NCBI GenBank assembly: GCA_020637775.1
Contig: JACKJV010000013.1
Span: 1 to 64,000 of the forward strand
DNA: 64,000 nucleotides
Source: Brucellaceae bacterium
Lineage (GTDB): Bacteria > Pseudomonadota > Alphaproteobacteria > Rhizobiales > Rhizobiaceae
Reading direction: 5' to 3'
Part shown: positions 36,588 through 45,689 of the stretch, one piece after another
Layout of the letters: the number at the start of each line of letters is the position of its first letter
Numbering within the stretch: position 1 is the first letter of the stretch
Translations under genes and position numbers: made by a program
Notes under the pieces: generated by a model
What the model was told of the DNA's origin: nothing
Seen by the model: the letters and a program-made list of their open reading frames with translations, nothing else
The model's database searches: none

Positions 36588-37175
36588 CTACCAGATGCCG
36601 GGGACAAGCCTTTTCGTGCGGGCTGCATAGGCGCGCCATTCGTCGCCGAAGGCTTCCTCCATCATCCGTTCTTCCGGGCCGATGCGGGTGAAGAAAAGGA
36701 AGCCGAAGGCGACAATGCCGGACAATCCGGCGATCCAGTTGGGCAACAACAGCGCCTGCGCGATCGCCATCAGCCAGAAGGCCGTGTACATGGGATGGCG
36801 CACGCGGGCATAGACGCCCTCGGTGACCAGCTTGTGACCTTCCTTGAGTTGCAGCGAAACGCTCCACATGCGGCCGAGCGCCTTGTGCGTGAGGCGGAAC
36901 ATGGCGAGCGCGGCCGCTGCTGTGACGGCTCCCAGCCAGAAGGCCAGCGGCCAGGCGGGCCGGTCGGCAAAGGCGGGAAAGCCGGTCAGCGCATAAAGAG
37001 CGGGGATGACGCCGATTCCGGTGATCGACAGCGACAGGCGCAACCGCTCGGCGCCCGGCATGCGGTCGACCGAGAGCTTCATCTTCTTGACGCGGCGCTC
37101 ATGCGGATAGCGCAGGATGTACCAGCCGACGCCCAGAATGCCCCACACGATCCGGCCCAGGATGTAATAGTTCAT
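36588..37175 (-). CDS. Isoprenylcysteine methyltransferase-like membrane methyltransferase
   Basis: 195 residues with about five hydrophobic helices. Near the C-terminus VYARVRHPMYTAFWL (RHPxY motif) and GPEERMMEEAFGDEWRAYAARTKRLVPG give the ICMT/phospholipid N-methyltransferase SAM-binding signature. The start at 37175 (MNYYILGRIVWG) overlaps by four bases the stop of the upstream 403-residue protein, so the pair is coupled. Its acceptor (lipid, small molecule or protein) cannot be told. It is convergent with the MFS gene, with only four bases between the stops. Confidence 0.8.
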   Translation of the reverse strand: MNYYILGRIVWGILGVGWYILRYPHERRVKKMKLSVDRMPGAERLRLSLSITGIGVIPALYALTGFPAFADRPAWPLAFWLGAVTAAAALAMFRLTHKALGRMWSVSLQLKEGHKLVTEGVYARVRHPMYTAFWLMAIAQALLLPNWIAGLSGIVAFGFLFFTRIGPEERMMEEAFGDEWRAYAARTKRLVPGIW

Positions 37176-38383
37176 GAACGGGGCTCTCCGGTTGCTGAAA
37201 GGCTGTCGGGAAGGCCTTCCCGCGCCACCACATCGGCAAAGGGAACCGGCCCTGCCGCAATCATGTGAAACGAATAGGGCGTGCGCCTTTCCACGCCGTA
37301 TACATACTGGCGGTGGACGCGATAGATGTCGCGGCGGATCGCCTTGTAGGTTTCCGGGGAAAGCTGGTTGCGAAACCGCACCTTGCCGGTGCGCTGGCGT
37401 CCGGTCGCCTTGGCGGAGAACATCCGGGCGGGATCGGAACCGTAGCAATGCAGCGGATCGGTCAGCGATTGCACGTCGAGCCAGGGCGCATCGTGTTCCA
37501 CGATTGTCTCGACCGCGTCGCGGAAATGCCTGCCTGCAGGATGCAATGCGAATTTCAGCAGGCTGGAGCCGGCGGTCAGAAGGCCGGTCGATTTCGCCTG
37601 CGGCACGTTTTCGAGCAGATCGGCGAGGGTCACGATCGCGCTGGGCGCACCGAAGCTGTGCGCCATGACCAGAATCTCGTCGGCCCGGCTTTCCGCGACC
37701 CGCCGGCGCGCATCGGCCATGACATGGGCCAGCTTCTCTTCGACGACGGGGTTGCGGCGGCGCACGAAATCGCGCGAAAAAGCCCAGTCATCGATGAACA
37801 GCATCAGATGCAGGCGCTTGCCGGCGCGCATGAAGGTGGAAATCACCATGGCCAGCACGATGAGCCAGCCGACCCAGGCCGGCATGTCCGGCCAGACGAA
37901 GCTCACAAGCCCGGCCAGCAGGCCGCCAGCCAGCCCGGCAGCGGCCAGCAGGATGACCGGATAAAGCACGAAAAGCAGATAACGCCAGGCAACGCGGCCA
38001 TAGCGATAGAACGCGCCCGAAAGAATGAAATCGCCATAACCGCGAAGGCCGGAAACCAGCCGGCTGGCGAAAGGCCGCTCGTCATACATCGCATTGAGCG
38101 CTGCGAGACCGTAGACGACCACGGTCGTTTCGGTGCGCCAGTCCTTCTTCTCGCCCTCGGCCACGACGTCGAAAACGCCGACATCCACGGGCCCGCTCTC
38201 GATGCGTGCCTCGCCGACATGCAGCTTCGCGCCATAAAGCGGCGCGGCCTTCGCGCCTTCCCGCTCGAAGCGGCGGCGGTGTGCTGCGACAGGGACAGGC
38301 TCGAAGCCGGGAAAGCTCAGCACGAGGCGCGTTTTCACCGGCTCCGACATGGACATTGTCTCCTGTCCGGTTGCTCCTGTCAC
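37172..38383 (-). CDS. Membrane-anchored alpha/beta-hydrolase-like protein of unknown function
   Basis: 403 residues that I do not recognise as a named family. A soluble N-terminal part (RLVLSFPGFEPVP, ETTVVVYGLAAL) precedes two hydrophobic helices at about 133-163 and 168-186. Then EILVMAHSFGAPSAIVTL has the shape of a nucleophile elbow with Ser243 (AHSFG in place of GxSxG), followed by LTAGSSLLKF and a late histidine in TPYSFHMIAAG. A lipase- or esterase-like activity at the membrane is possible. It may start at Met10 or Met12. It is coupled to the methyltransferase gene and lies three bases after argG on the same strand. Confidence 0.6.
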   Translation of the reverse strand: MTGATGQETMSMSEPVKTRLVLSFPGFEPVPVAAHRRRFEREGAKAAPLYGAKLHVGEARIESGPVDVGVFDVVAEGEKKDWRTETTVVVYGLAALNAMYDERPFASRLVSGLRGYGDFILSGAFYRYGRVAWRYLLFVLYPVILLAAAGLAGGLLAGLVSFVWPDMPAWVGWLIVLAMVISTFMRAGKRLHLMLFIDDWAFSRDFVRRRNPVVEEKLAHVMADARRRVAESRADEILVMAHSFGAPSAIVTLADLLENVPQAKSTGLLTAGSSLLKFALHPAGRHFRDAVETIVEHDAPWLDVQSLTDPLHCYGSDPARMFSAKATGRQRTGKVRFRNQLSPETYKAIRRDIYRVHRQYVYGVERRTPYSFHMIAAGPVPFADVVAREGLPDSLSATGEPRS

Positions 38384-38386
38384 GCC

Positions 38387-39610
38387 TCAGCCGATACGGC
38401 GGCGCTTTGCCAGCGTGCGCAGGCGCAATGCGTTGAGCCGAATGAAACCGGCGGCGTCCTTCTGGTCATAGGCGCCGTGATCGTCCTCGAAGGTGACCAG
38501 TTCATCCGAATAGAGCGACTTCGGCGAACGGCGGCCCGTGACCAGAACATTGCCCTTGTAGAGCTTCAGGCGCACCTCGCCCTCGACATCTTCCTGGCTC
38601 TTGTCGATGAGCGCCTGCAGCATTTCCCGCTCCGGCGAGAACCAGAAGCCGTTGTAGATCAGCTCGGCATAGCGGGGCATGAGCTCATCCTTGAGATGGG
38701 CGGCACCGCGATCCAGCGTGATCGATTCCATGGCGCGATGGGCTGCCAGCAGGATGGTGCCGCCCGGAGTCTCGTAGACGCCGCGCGACTTCATGCCGAC
38801 GAAGCGGTTTTCCACCAGGTCGATGCGGCCGATCCCGTTGTCGCGGGCCAGGTCGTTCAACGCCGCCAGCAGCGTGGCCGGGCTCAGCGCCTTGCCATTG
38901 AGCGCCACGGCATCGCCGCGCTTGAACTCCAGCGTGATCTCCGTCGGCGTGTCGGGTGCCTCCATGGGGGAAATGGTGCGCATGTGGACATATTCCGGCG
39001 CCTCGACCCAAGGGTCTTCCAGAACCTTGCCTTCGGATGACGAGTGCAGCAGGTTCGCGTCGACCGAGAAAGGGGCTTCGCCGTGCTTGTCCTTGGGGAC
39101 CGGGATCTGGTGCATCTGGGCGAAGTTGATCAGGTCCGTGCGCGACTTGAAGGCCCAGTCGCGCCACGGCGCAATGACCTTGATGTCCGGGTTCAGCGCA
39201 TAGGCGGACAGTTCGAACCGGACCTGGTCATTGCCCTTGCCCGTGGCCCCATGGGCGATGGCGTCGGCGCCGGTCTCCTCGGCGATCTCGACGAGACGCT
39301 TGGAGATGAGCGGGCGCGCGATGGACGTGCCCAGCAGGTAGATGCCTTCATACTGCGCATTGGCGCGGAACATCGGGAAGACGAAGTCGCGCACGAATTC
39401 CTCGCGCAGGTCCTCGATGTAGATGTCCTTGATGCCGAGCATCTCGGCCTTGCGGCGCGCCGGCTCCAGTTCCTCGCCCTGGCCGAGATCGGCGGTGAAG
39501 GTGACAACCTCCGCGCCGATTTCCGTCTGAAGCCATTTCAGGATGATCGAGGTATCCAGGCCGCCGGAATAGGCCAGAACCACTTTCTTGACGTCTTTCC
39601 ACTGTTCCAT
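38387..39610 (-). CDS. argG: Argininosuccinate synthase
   Basis: Condenses citrulline and aspartate with ATP to argininosuccinate in arginine synthesis. 407 residues, standard length. [19 protein letters not shown] near residues 9-27 is the PP-loop, and [13 protein letters not shown] and [13 protein letters not shown] are also diagnostic. It starts at 39610 ([17 protein letters not shown]). The next gene downstream starts within three bases of its stop, so read-through into the membrane hydrolase/methyltransferase pair is likely. Confidence 0.96.
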   Translation of the reverse strand: MEQWKDVKKVVLAYSGGLDTSIILKWLQTEIGAEVVTFTADLGQGEELEPARRKAEMLGIKDIYIEDLREEFVRDFVFPMFRANAQYEGIYLLGTSIARPLISKRLVEIAEETGADAIAHGATGKGNDQVRFELSAYALNPDIKVIAPWRDWAFKSRTDLINFAQMHQIPVPKDKHGEAPFSVDANLLHSSSEGKVLEDPWVEAPEYVHMRTISPMEAPDTPTEITLEFKRGDAVALNGKALSPATLLAALNDLARDNGIGRIDLVENRFVGMKSRGVYETPGGTILLAAHRAMESITLDRGAAHLKDELMPRYAELIYNGFWFSPEREMLQALIDKSQEDVEGEVRLKLYKGNVLVTGRRSPKSLYSDELVTFEDDHGAYDQKDAAGFIRLNALRLRTLAKRRRIG

Positions 39611-39769
39611 TTCGCCGACTTCTTCAATCTGTCTCGTTGCCCGCGTTGCTGCCCGAACCAGCCGGACCGTTCGCGCGCCTTGTAGCCGAGAAAACCGCGG
39701 CGCGTAAGACCCTCGTGCCGATCACAGGCGCGGGCATGGTGCTTACACGCCATGGGCATGGTTAACGAT

Positions 39770-39795
39770 TTCTTGTCCTATTCCGGAGACAAGAA
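39770..39795. promoter_or_regulatory. Inverted repeat between argG and the 69-residue gene
   Basis: TTCTTGTC, ten-base spacer, GACAAGAA: a perfect eight-base inverted repeat in the 260-base divergent gap. It could be an operator for argG or for the downstream small gene, or a leader hairpin. Nothing else of note was seen in this gap. Confidence 0.4.
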
Positions 39796-39870
39796 CAGGA
39801 AAGGCCGGCGCGAACCGCCGTGTGCGGGCGGTTTCGATGGCCTGAACGGAAACTCAGGGAAGGGGGCAGC

Positions 39871-40080
39871 ATGTCATCTCGGCCAGGCACTCTGCGATTC
39901 GACACCGAACAAGCCATTGTCGAGGCAGTGGCAAAGCTTCGGAACAGGGGCGTTCACCGCGAGGATATCGACCGGACCATGATTGCGCTCGGCCCGGTGG
40001 ATCTGGATCTTCTGGCGATCGTGCTCCGCCGGCTCGACATGGCCGAAGCCGTGGCGGACATGAAAGCGATCGCCGCGTGA
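39871..40080 (+). CDS. Small protein of unknown function
   Basis: 69 residues that I do not recognise: MSSRPGTLRFDTEQAIVEA, then KLRNRGVHREDIDRTMIALGPVDLDLLAIVLRRLDMAEAVADM read as two helical stretches linked by LGPVDLD. It has no signal peptide, membrane helix or cysteine. The start has a strong AGGGGG ribosome site ten bases ahead, which is the main reason to call it real. It is divergent from argG and 120 bases before the LysE gene. Confidence 0.6.
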   Translation: MSSRPGTLRFDTEQAIVEAVAKLRNRGVHREDIDRTMIALGPVDLDLLAIVLRRLDMAEAVADMKAIAA

Positions 40081-40200
40081 TTGCAGGGTGAAGCTGCGGC
40101 GGGGACTTGCCAAGACCGCCTGTCATGCCCCATCACTCGACGTGAAGCCGTTGCTGCAGGGCATCCGCAGGACGGCCCGGTTCTCACGTTCAGGTGACCC

Positions 40201-40842
40201 ATGGATTTCATTCCGGCTCTTCCCGTCCTGGCCACGTTCTCGGTGGCCTGCATCGTGCTGGCCATCACGCCGGGGCCGGACATGTCGCTGTTCCTGTCGC
40301 GCGCGATCAGCCAGGGCAAGGGCGCGGGTCTGGCCGCCATGGCAGGCACCCTGACCGGTGTGGTGGTCCATACGGCCATGGTGGCGCTGGGCCTGTCGGC
40401 GCTGGTGGTGGCGGCGCCGGCGGCGTTCAATGCGCTCAAGTTCGCTGGCGCCGGCTATCTGGCCTGGCTTGCCTTCGATGCCATTCGCAACGGTTCGTCG
40501 CTCAACCTGAAAGGCGGCAAGGGCCGGCAGCAATCGCTGAAGACCAACTTCCTGACGGGGATTGGCGTCAACCTGCTCAATCCGAAGATCATCCTGTTCT
40601 TCATGACCTTCCTGCCGCAATTCGTAGCCGCGGGCGATCCGCACGCCATCGGCAAATTCTTCTTCCTGGGCCTGATGTTCAACGTGATCTCGCTGCCGAT
40701 CATCGTTCCGATGATCCTTGCGGCCGATTCCATGGCGGAATTCCTGAAGCGCAAACCGCTTGTCACGCGCGTCATCGACTGGGTTTTCGCCGGTGTCTTT
40801 TCCGCTTTCGCGGTCAGGATCCTGATGACCCCTGCCCGTTGA
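40201..40842 (+). CDS. LysE/RhtB family amino-acid exporter
   Basis: 213 residues with six hydrophobic helices. The N-terminal FSVACIVLAITPGPDMSLFLSRA is the LysE-family start (TPGPD motif), with GAGYLAWLAFDAIR and NLLNPKIILFFMTFLPQF further on, the conserved NPK segment. Members export amino acids such as lysine, threonine or homoserine; which one cannot be deduced. It overlaps the convergent 154-residue membrane protein gene by 29 bases at the 3' ends. Confidence 0.87.
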   Translation: MDFIPALPVLATFSVACIVLAITPGPDMSLFLSRAISQGKGAGLAAMAGTLTGVVVHTAMVALGLSALVVAAPAAFNALKFAGAGYLAWLAFDAIRNGSSLNLKGGKGRQQSLKTNFLTGIGVNLLNPKIILFFMTFLPQFVAAGDPHAIGKFFFLGLMFNVISLPIIVPMILAADSMAEFLKRKPLVTRVIDWVFAGVFSAFAVRILMTPAR

Positions 40843-41278
40843 CGATGCGGCCGAACGTGCGCCCGGCGGACCGCCCGGCCAGCAACCAGTAGGCAAAGCC
40901 GCCGATGGTGCCTGCCGCCGCACCCACGGCGAAGGCCTTCGCGGTCGGGTCGGCCGCCTGCTGATTGTACATCCAGACGGCAAGGCCGCCGATCGCGGTG
41001 CCGGCGAGCAGATGAAACACCAGTCCGCGCAGGGCGAAATATTCGCTGACCAGCACGATGATGAAGAAGGGTACGAGCGCCAGCGATCCGGCTGTCGCCG
41101 TTACCACCACAGCCAGCGGCAGGATCGTGAACCAGTGTTCGGCGAGGCTCTGCGCGCTGCCGGGATCGAGAATGCCGGACAGGGCCAGCGTGAAGAAGAA
41201 GCCGGCGGCCGCAAGCGCGACGATGAAGGACAGCGTGATTCCCGCAAGGCGCAGGAGAAGGGCTCCGACATCGGCCAT
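40814..41278 (-). CDS. Conserved-looking membrane protein of unknown function
   Basis: 154 residues with four hydrophobic stretches (about 5-33, 47-80, 83-103 and 113-133) and small polar loops, e.g. YNQQAADPTAKAF. It has no known catalytic motif that I can see. It sits seven bases after rlmN on the same strand, so it is presumably co-transcribed. Similar four-helix proteins downstream of rlmN occur in Hyphomicrobiales, but this is from memory and I cannot name a family. Confidence 0.7.
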   Translation of the reverse strand: MADVGALLLRLAGITLSFIVALAAAGFFFTLALSGILDPGSAQSLAEHWFTILPLAVVVTATAGSLALVPFFIIVLVSEYFALRGLVFHLLAGTAIGGLAVWMYNQQAADPTAKAFAVGAAAGTIGGFAYWLLAGRSAGRTFGRIVNGQGSSGS

Positions 41279-41284
41279 GCGCGC

Positions 41285-42517
41285 CTACTCGCCGCCGTGG
41301 CCGGCGATCATCATCGCTTCGAGCGCCAGGCGCTCGGACTTGCGCAGCCGTTCCGACTCGCTCTTGAGCTGCCCGCAGGCGGCCAGAATGTCACGCCCGC
41401 GCGGCGTGCGGATGGGAGAGGCATAGCCGTTCGCATTGATGAAGTCGGCGAATTTCTCGATCTGCTCCCAGTCGGAACATTCGTAGTTCGAGCCCGGCCA
41501 GGGATTGAAGGGAATCAGGTTGATCTTGGCCGGAATCCCCTTGAGTAATTGCACGAGACGCTTGGCGTCCTCGAAACTGTCGTTCACACCCTTGAGCATG
41601 ACATATTCGAAGGTGATGCGGCGCGCATTGGACAGGCCGGGATAGTCCCGGCAGGCCTGCATGAGCTTTTCGAGCGGATATTTTTTATTGATCGGCACCA
41701 GCACGTCGCGCAGTTCGTCGGTCGTGGCATGCAGCGAGATGGCCAGCATGACGCCGATTTCCTCGCCGGTGCGATAGATTTCCGGCACCACGCCCGAGGT
41801 CGACAGGGTGATGCGGCGCCTGGACAGCGAAAGGCCGTCGCCATCGGAGGCTATGAGCAGTGCCGTCTTCACTTCCTCGAAATTGTAGAGCGGTTCGCCC
41901 ATGCCCATCATGACGATATTGGTCACCTTGCGCTCGGTGACCGGAACGATGGCACCTTCCGGCGTGTCGTGGCCCGGAAAATCGCCCAGCCGGTCGCGTG
42001 CCACAAGCAATTGCGACAGGATCTCGCCGGCAGTCAGGTTGCGCACCAGCTTCTGGGTGCCGGTGTGGCAGAAGGAACAGGTGAGCGTGCAGCCAACCTG
42101 GCTGGAAATGCACAGCGTGCCGCGGCCTTCCTCGGGGATGTAGACCGTCTCCACTTCCACCGGCTTGCCCGCACCGCGCGGGGGAAAGCGCAGGAGCCAT
42201 TTGCGGGTTCCGTCGGAGGAAATCTGCTCCTCGACGATTTCCGGCCTGCCGATCACGAAATTTTCGGCCAGCCTGGCGCGCAGGTCCTTGGAGATGTTGA
42301 ACATGTGGGCGAAGTCGGACACCCCGCGCACATAGAGCCAGTGCCAGAGCTGGCTGACACGCATGCGCACCTGGCGCTCCGGGATGCCGACGGCCTTCAG
42401 GGCCTGCGCCATGCCGTCACGGCTCATGCCGACGAGCGACGGCTTCTCCCCCTCGCTTCTGCGGGCAGAAAGGGCAGCCCGCGATTCATGGCTGGTCAGG
42501 TCGATGGACAGCGTCAT
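41285..42517 (-). CDS. rlmN: Dual-specificity RNA methyltransferase RlmN
   Basis: A radical SAM enzyme that methylates C2 of A2503 in 23S rRNA and A37 in some tRNAs. 410 residues. The iron-sulfur cluster motif CxxxCxxC is seen in [12 protein letters not shown], and the C-terminal DILAACGQL supplies the second catalytic cysteine. [17 protein letters not shown] and [11 protein letters not shown] are also typical. It starts [12 protein letters not shown] at 42517; the length agrees with alphaproteobacterial homologues. Confidence 0.95.
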   Translation of the reverse strand: MTLSIDLTSHESRAALSARRSEGEKPSLVGMSRDGMAQALKAVGIPERQVRMRVSQLWHWLYVRGVSDFAHMFNISKDLRARLAENFVIGRPEIVEEQISSDGTRKWLLRFPPRGAGKPVEVETVYIPEEGRGTLCISSQVGCTLTCSFCHTGTQKLVRNLTAGEILSQLLVARDRLGDFPGHDTPEGAIVPVTERKVTNIVMMGMGEPLYNFEEVKTALLIASDGDGLSLSRRRITLSTSGVVPEIYRTGEEIGVMLAISLHATTDELRDVLVPINKKYPLEKLMQACRDYPGLSNARRITFEYVMLKGVNDSFEDAKRLVQLLKGIPAKINLIPFNPWPGSNYECSDWEQIEKFADFINANGYASPIRTPRGRDILAACGQLKSESERLRKSERLALEAMMIAGHGGE

Positions 42518-42700
42518 GTTTTCCGGATCCGATCATCGTGCCTGCATGGCAGGCGGGTCCTGCACAAGGGCGGACCTGTTGTCTTGTCTTGCGAGCGCCA
42601 TAGCACAGAGCGTCATCCATGGCCAGAACACCCCGGAAAACGGCGAATGGTCGGGCTGATGCCCGGCCTTTCGAGAAGCTTCCGGTTGCTGCGTCAAGCG

Positions 42701-43219
42701 TTACTTGCAGCTCGAAATCGAGTTCAGCGCCGCGGTGATGCCCGACAGCGAGAACAAGTAGTGGGTATCGTTGCCCCGGCCGGAGACGGCGTCCACCTTC
42801 ATCTTCGCGCCAGCCTTCATGGCAGCGACGAGCTGCGGTTCCTCGGCTGCGTTTTCCAGCCAGCCCGACTTGCCGCGCACGAACATGGAGAAGGCCTTGC
42901 CATCGATCGTGACCTGCACCTTCGAGCCTTCCTTCATGGCGTAGGAGGTGATGAACTGGGGCTCGTAGGAGACATTCTCTCCCGGTTTCATGGACACGAA
43001 GAAATAGATGTCGCCGTGATCCAGGTTGGTGGGTTCCTTGGACTCCGGAACCGACAGCACATAGCAAACCTTGCCCTGGTTGCTGTCATAGGCATAGGTG
43101 CCCCACGCGGTGTGCTGCGACAGCTTGACCGGGCTTTGCGCGTGCGCCGGCAGCACTGCTGCCAGCAGGGTCAGTGTCGCCAGTGTCGTCTTCAATCCGT
43201 ACATTGCCGCCATTTCCAT
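42701..43219 (-). CDS. Invasion-associated locus B (IalB) family protein
   Basis: 172 residues from the chosen start. The signal peptide (MYGLKTTLATLTLLAAVLPAHA) ends in AHA. The mature part has WGTYAYDSNQGKVCYVLSVP, IYFFVSMKPGENVSYEPQF and AFSMFVRGKSGW, the arrangement of IalB family periplasmic proteins, with paired cysteines (VCYVL, SSCK). IalB of Bartonella aids invasion, but in free-living relatives the role is unknown. The frame is open to 43270; starts at 43219, 43213 or 43204 all fit the signal peptide. It is transcribed away from the sigma factor gene. Confidence 0.8.
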   Translation of the reverse strand: MEMAAMYGLKTTLATLTLLAAVLPAHAQSPVKLSQHTAWGTYAYDSNQGKVCYVLSVPESKEPTNLDHGDIYFFVSMKPGENVSYEPQFITSYAMKEGSKVQVTIDGKAFSMFVRGKSGWLENAAEEPQLVAAMKAGAKMKVDAVSGRGNDTHYLFSLSGITAALNSISSCK

Positions 43220-43270
43220 TTTTTCCCAGTTGCCGACCTGCGGCCGCATGTCTGCTCTGTTTGCCTGCAA

Positions 43271-43560
43271 TTTGAAGGAAACGGGGTTACCAAACTGTAA
43301 AGGCTGGTGCGGCCGCCGCTACAAAAAAGGCGAAACCGCCCGCCCTGCCAGGCCCCACAACCCCGCGACCCGCTGAAAAGATAAGAACCCGCAGAAAAAG
43401 GCAAGAGTTTGGCTGGAGCCGCAAGCCGCCAGCGGCAGTGAATGGCCTGTTCGAAAATTTAGCGTCTTGCCGTGACAGGCCAAGTCGCTAGGTTGGTCGC
43501 GAGCGGACGCGTGACATCTACCGTCTGCGCCAGAGAGACGGAAACACCGGTCGCGCACCC
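43271..43560. other. Divergent gap between the IalB and ECF sigma genes
   Basis: About 290 bases with no gene seen. It holds the promoters of both genes. An inverted repeat, GGCCTGT at 43444-43450 and ACAGGCC at 43475-43481, is the only ordered element noticed. Confidence 0.4.
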
Positions 43561-44133
43561 GTGAGTAATGCAGAAGAATTTGCCCGGCTTGCCGGACTGG
43601 TCGCGGAAAAGCGGGACAAGGCAGCCTTCGGGCAGCTGTTCCGGCACTTTGCGCCGCGCATCAACGCCTATCTTCAGAAGCTTGGCCTGGACGGCGCGCA
43701 GGCCGAGGAGATGGCACAGGACGTGATGGCAGTGCTCTGGCACAAGGCCGGTCTTTTCGACCCGGCCAAGTCCTCGCTTTCCACCTGGCTGTTCCGAATT
43801 GCCCGCAACCGGCGTATCGACGCGATTCGCCGCGACCGTTCGCATCTTCTCGATCCCGATGACCCGTTTCTCTGGCCGGAGGCGCCGGAACAGGCGGACG
43901 AACAGCTCGACGCGGCGGAACGCGACGACCGGGTGCGGGCCGTGCTGACCGTCCTGCCGGACGAGCAGCGCAAGCTGATCCAGATGGCCTTCTTTCTCGG
44001 CATGACCCATACGCAGATCGCGGAGGCCGAGAACCTGCCGATGGGAACCGTGAAATCGCGGATCAGGCTGGCCTTCAACCGCTTGCGCAAGGCGCTGGAA
44101 GAGGATGGAGCGATCGACGGGCCGGCCGGCTGA
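43561..44133 (+). CDS. ECF-type RNA polymerase sigma factor
   Basis: 190 residues of the sigma-70 extracytoplasmic-function class. Region 2 is visible as FGQLFRHFAPRINAYLQ, AEEMAQDVMAVLWHKA and STWLFRIARNRRIDAIRR; region 4 as LPDEQRKLIQMAFFLGMTHTQIAEAENLPMGTVKSRIRLAFNRLR. The start is GTG at 43561, with no better start visible. No anti-sigma gene (for example a zinc ChrR-like one) follows; the next gene is convergent. What activates it and which promoter it reads cannot be told. Confidence 0.9.
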   Translation: MSNAEEFARLAGLVAEKRDKAAFGQLFRHFAPRINAYLQKLGLDGAQAEEMAQDVMAVLWHKAGLFDPAKSSLSTWLFRIARNRRIDAIRRDRSHLLDPDDPFLWPEAPEQADEQLDAAERDDRVRAVLTVLPDEQRKLIQMAFFLGMTHTQIAEAENLPMGTVKSRIRLAFNRLRKALEEDGAIDGPAG

Positions 44134-44158
44134 GCGGCTCGAACCCGTTGCGAGCCAA

Positions 44159-44587
44159 TCAGCCGTCGATCTCGATGCCGGGCTTGGCGGGGTTTTCCTG
44201 CGCGCCTCGGGCGACATCGGGATGTTCGCGCAGTGCCCGTCTTGCCGCCTCCCGGTGCGCCGGCGTGATATGCGAACGGACCATGGCGAAGGCGGCGGTC
44301 AGGACGGCGATATCGTCTGAAAATCCGACAAGCGCCAGAAGGTCGGGAATCGTGTCGAGCGGAAAGACAAAATAGGCCAGCGCGCCAAGCAGGATGCCGC
44401 GCACCTTCATCGGCGTCTTCGGGTCCATGGCGCAGAAATAGGCGGCGACCACCTCATCCATGAACGGGATCTGGCGCGCGGCCCGCCGGGCCGTCGCCCA
44501 GAAACGGGCCCGCACGCGCTCCGCCCGGCGCTGCTGCTGGTCTTCGCTGCCGGGCTCGAGGATTTCGCCGATTCGCGCTTCGTCCAT
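44159..44587 (-). CDS. YkvA family protein (DUF1232)
   Basis: 142 residues. The DUF1232 segment is ILLGALAYFVFPLDTIPDL followed by LVGFSDDIAVL, with a hydrophobic helix at about 62-80, so it is likely membrane-associated. The N-terminus is basic (RARFWATARRAARQIPFM). The role of YkvA proteins is not known. It is convergent with the ECF sigma gene, 25 bases apart, and transcribed toward it. Confidence 0.8.
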   Translation of the reverse strand: MDEARIGEILEPGSEDQQQRRAERVRARFWATARRAARQIPFMDEVVAAYFCAMDPKTPMKVRGILLGALAYFVFPLDTIPDLLALVGFSDDIAVLTAAFAMVRSHITPAHREAARRALREHPDVARGAQENPAKPGIEIDG

Positions 44588-44670
44588 CGGTCATGCTCCC
44601 GTGTCTTGTCGCCATACATGTGGGGCATGCGGCATGCTGCCGCAAGGCTGCGGGGCGATCGCGGCCTGCT

Positions 44671-44958
44671 TCACAACGCGTTGATGCGGGTTGCCAGGCT
44701 GATATCCAGTTCGGTTATTCCACCAGAATCATGGGTCGTCAGGCGCACCGTCACCTTGTTGTAGACGTTGGACCATTCCGGGTGGTGATCGAGTTTTTCC
44801 GCCGCCAGCGCCGCCCGCGCCATGAAGCCGAAGGCCTGGGAAAAATCGGCGAAGCGGAATGTCCTGACAATGGCCTTTCCGGTTTCGTCGCGTTGCCAGC
44901 CCTGGAGGTCGACCAGGGCGAGGTCGATTTCACTTTCGGCAAGAACGGGTTTGGCCAT
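44671..44958 (-). CDS. phhB: 4a-hydroxytetrahydrobiopterin dehydratase
   Basis: Pterin-4a-carbinolamine dehydratase, which dehydrates the hydroxylated pterin formed by aromatic amino-acid hydroxylases. 95 residues; [20 protein letters not shown] holds the catalytic HHPEW motif and [12 protein letters not shown] the third histidine. The start at 44958 ([10 protein letters not shown]) is preferred over 44994. No hydroxylase is in the window. It is the only pterin gene here. Confidence 0.88.
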   Translation of the reverse strand: MAKPVLAESEIDLALVDLQGWQRDETGKAIVRTFRFADFSQAFGFMARAALAAEKLDHHPEWSNVYNKVTVRLTTHDSGGITELDISLATRINAL

Positions 44959-45083
44959 CGCTTCGTCTCCTCGTCCGCTGTTCCGTGACCGCAAATCCCG
45001 CAGTTAGCGGAGAGCGGCGGGGATTCAACCGGACGCGGCCGCAGAGCGGGCCCATCCGGCGACCTGGCAGCCGCCGGCCATGC

Positions 45084-45689
45084 CTAGCGGCCTGTCCAGC
45101 TTGCGGCCGGCATGCTCATCGACAGGTTGGAATGGCGCAGCGGGTGCGATGCCGAACCGGCCAGCGGCCAGGCTTCCTCAATCACATAGGGTCCGCCGCC
45201 GACCGAATCGCGCGAGGACATGAGCACGAAGCGGCCGACCTTGAAGGGCGTCGCTGCGAAATTCCCGCGTGCCGAGAGCCAGGCGGCAACTTCGCCGGGC
45301 TTGGCGTTTTTCAGGCGCGCAACCGTGACATGGGGAACGAACTTGCGGGCATCCGGCGGCAGGCCGAGGCGCTGGCAGCGCCGCTCGATCTCCGCCTGAA
45401 GCGCCGCCAGGTCCGGCGATGCGGCGACATTGACATGGATGGAATGCGGCTTCTTCGAGCCGAAAGCGCCAACCCCGGCCAGTTGAAGCTGGAAAGCCGG
45501 CCGGTGGATGCGGTCGAGTTCGTTGACGATCATGTCGGCCACATGATGCTCGACATCGCCGAAAAAGCGCAGCGTGATGTGATAATTCTCGACATCGATC
45601 CAGCGGGCGCCGGGCAATCCACCGCGCAGAAGCGAAACGGACATGGCCGCATCACGCGGTATCTCGAGGGCGGTGAAAAGTCGCGGCAT
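45084..45689 (-). CDS. thpR: RNA 2',3'-cyclic phosphodiesterase (ThpR/LigT family)
   Basis: 201 residues with the two HxTx motifs of the 2H phosphoesterases: YHITLRFFG near residue 37 and PHVTVARL near residue 119. The start MPRLFTALEIP matches the family. It opens 2',3'-cyclic phosphates on RNA. The C-terminal 20 residues (HPLRHSNLSMSM) extend beyond the core domain. It is transcribed alone. Confidence 0.87.
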   Translation of the reverse strand: MPRLFTALEIPRDAAMSVSLLRGGLPGARWIDVENYHITLRFFGDVEHHVADMIVNELDRIHRPAFQLQLAGVGAFGSKKPHSIHVNVAASPDLAALQAEIERRCQRLGLPPDARKFVPHVTVARLKNAKPGEVAAWLSARGNFAATPFKVGRFVLMSSRDSVGGGPYVIEEAWPLAGSASHPLRHSNLSMSMPAASWTGR

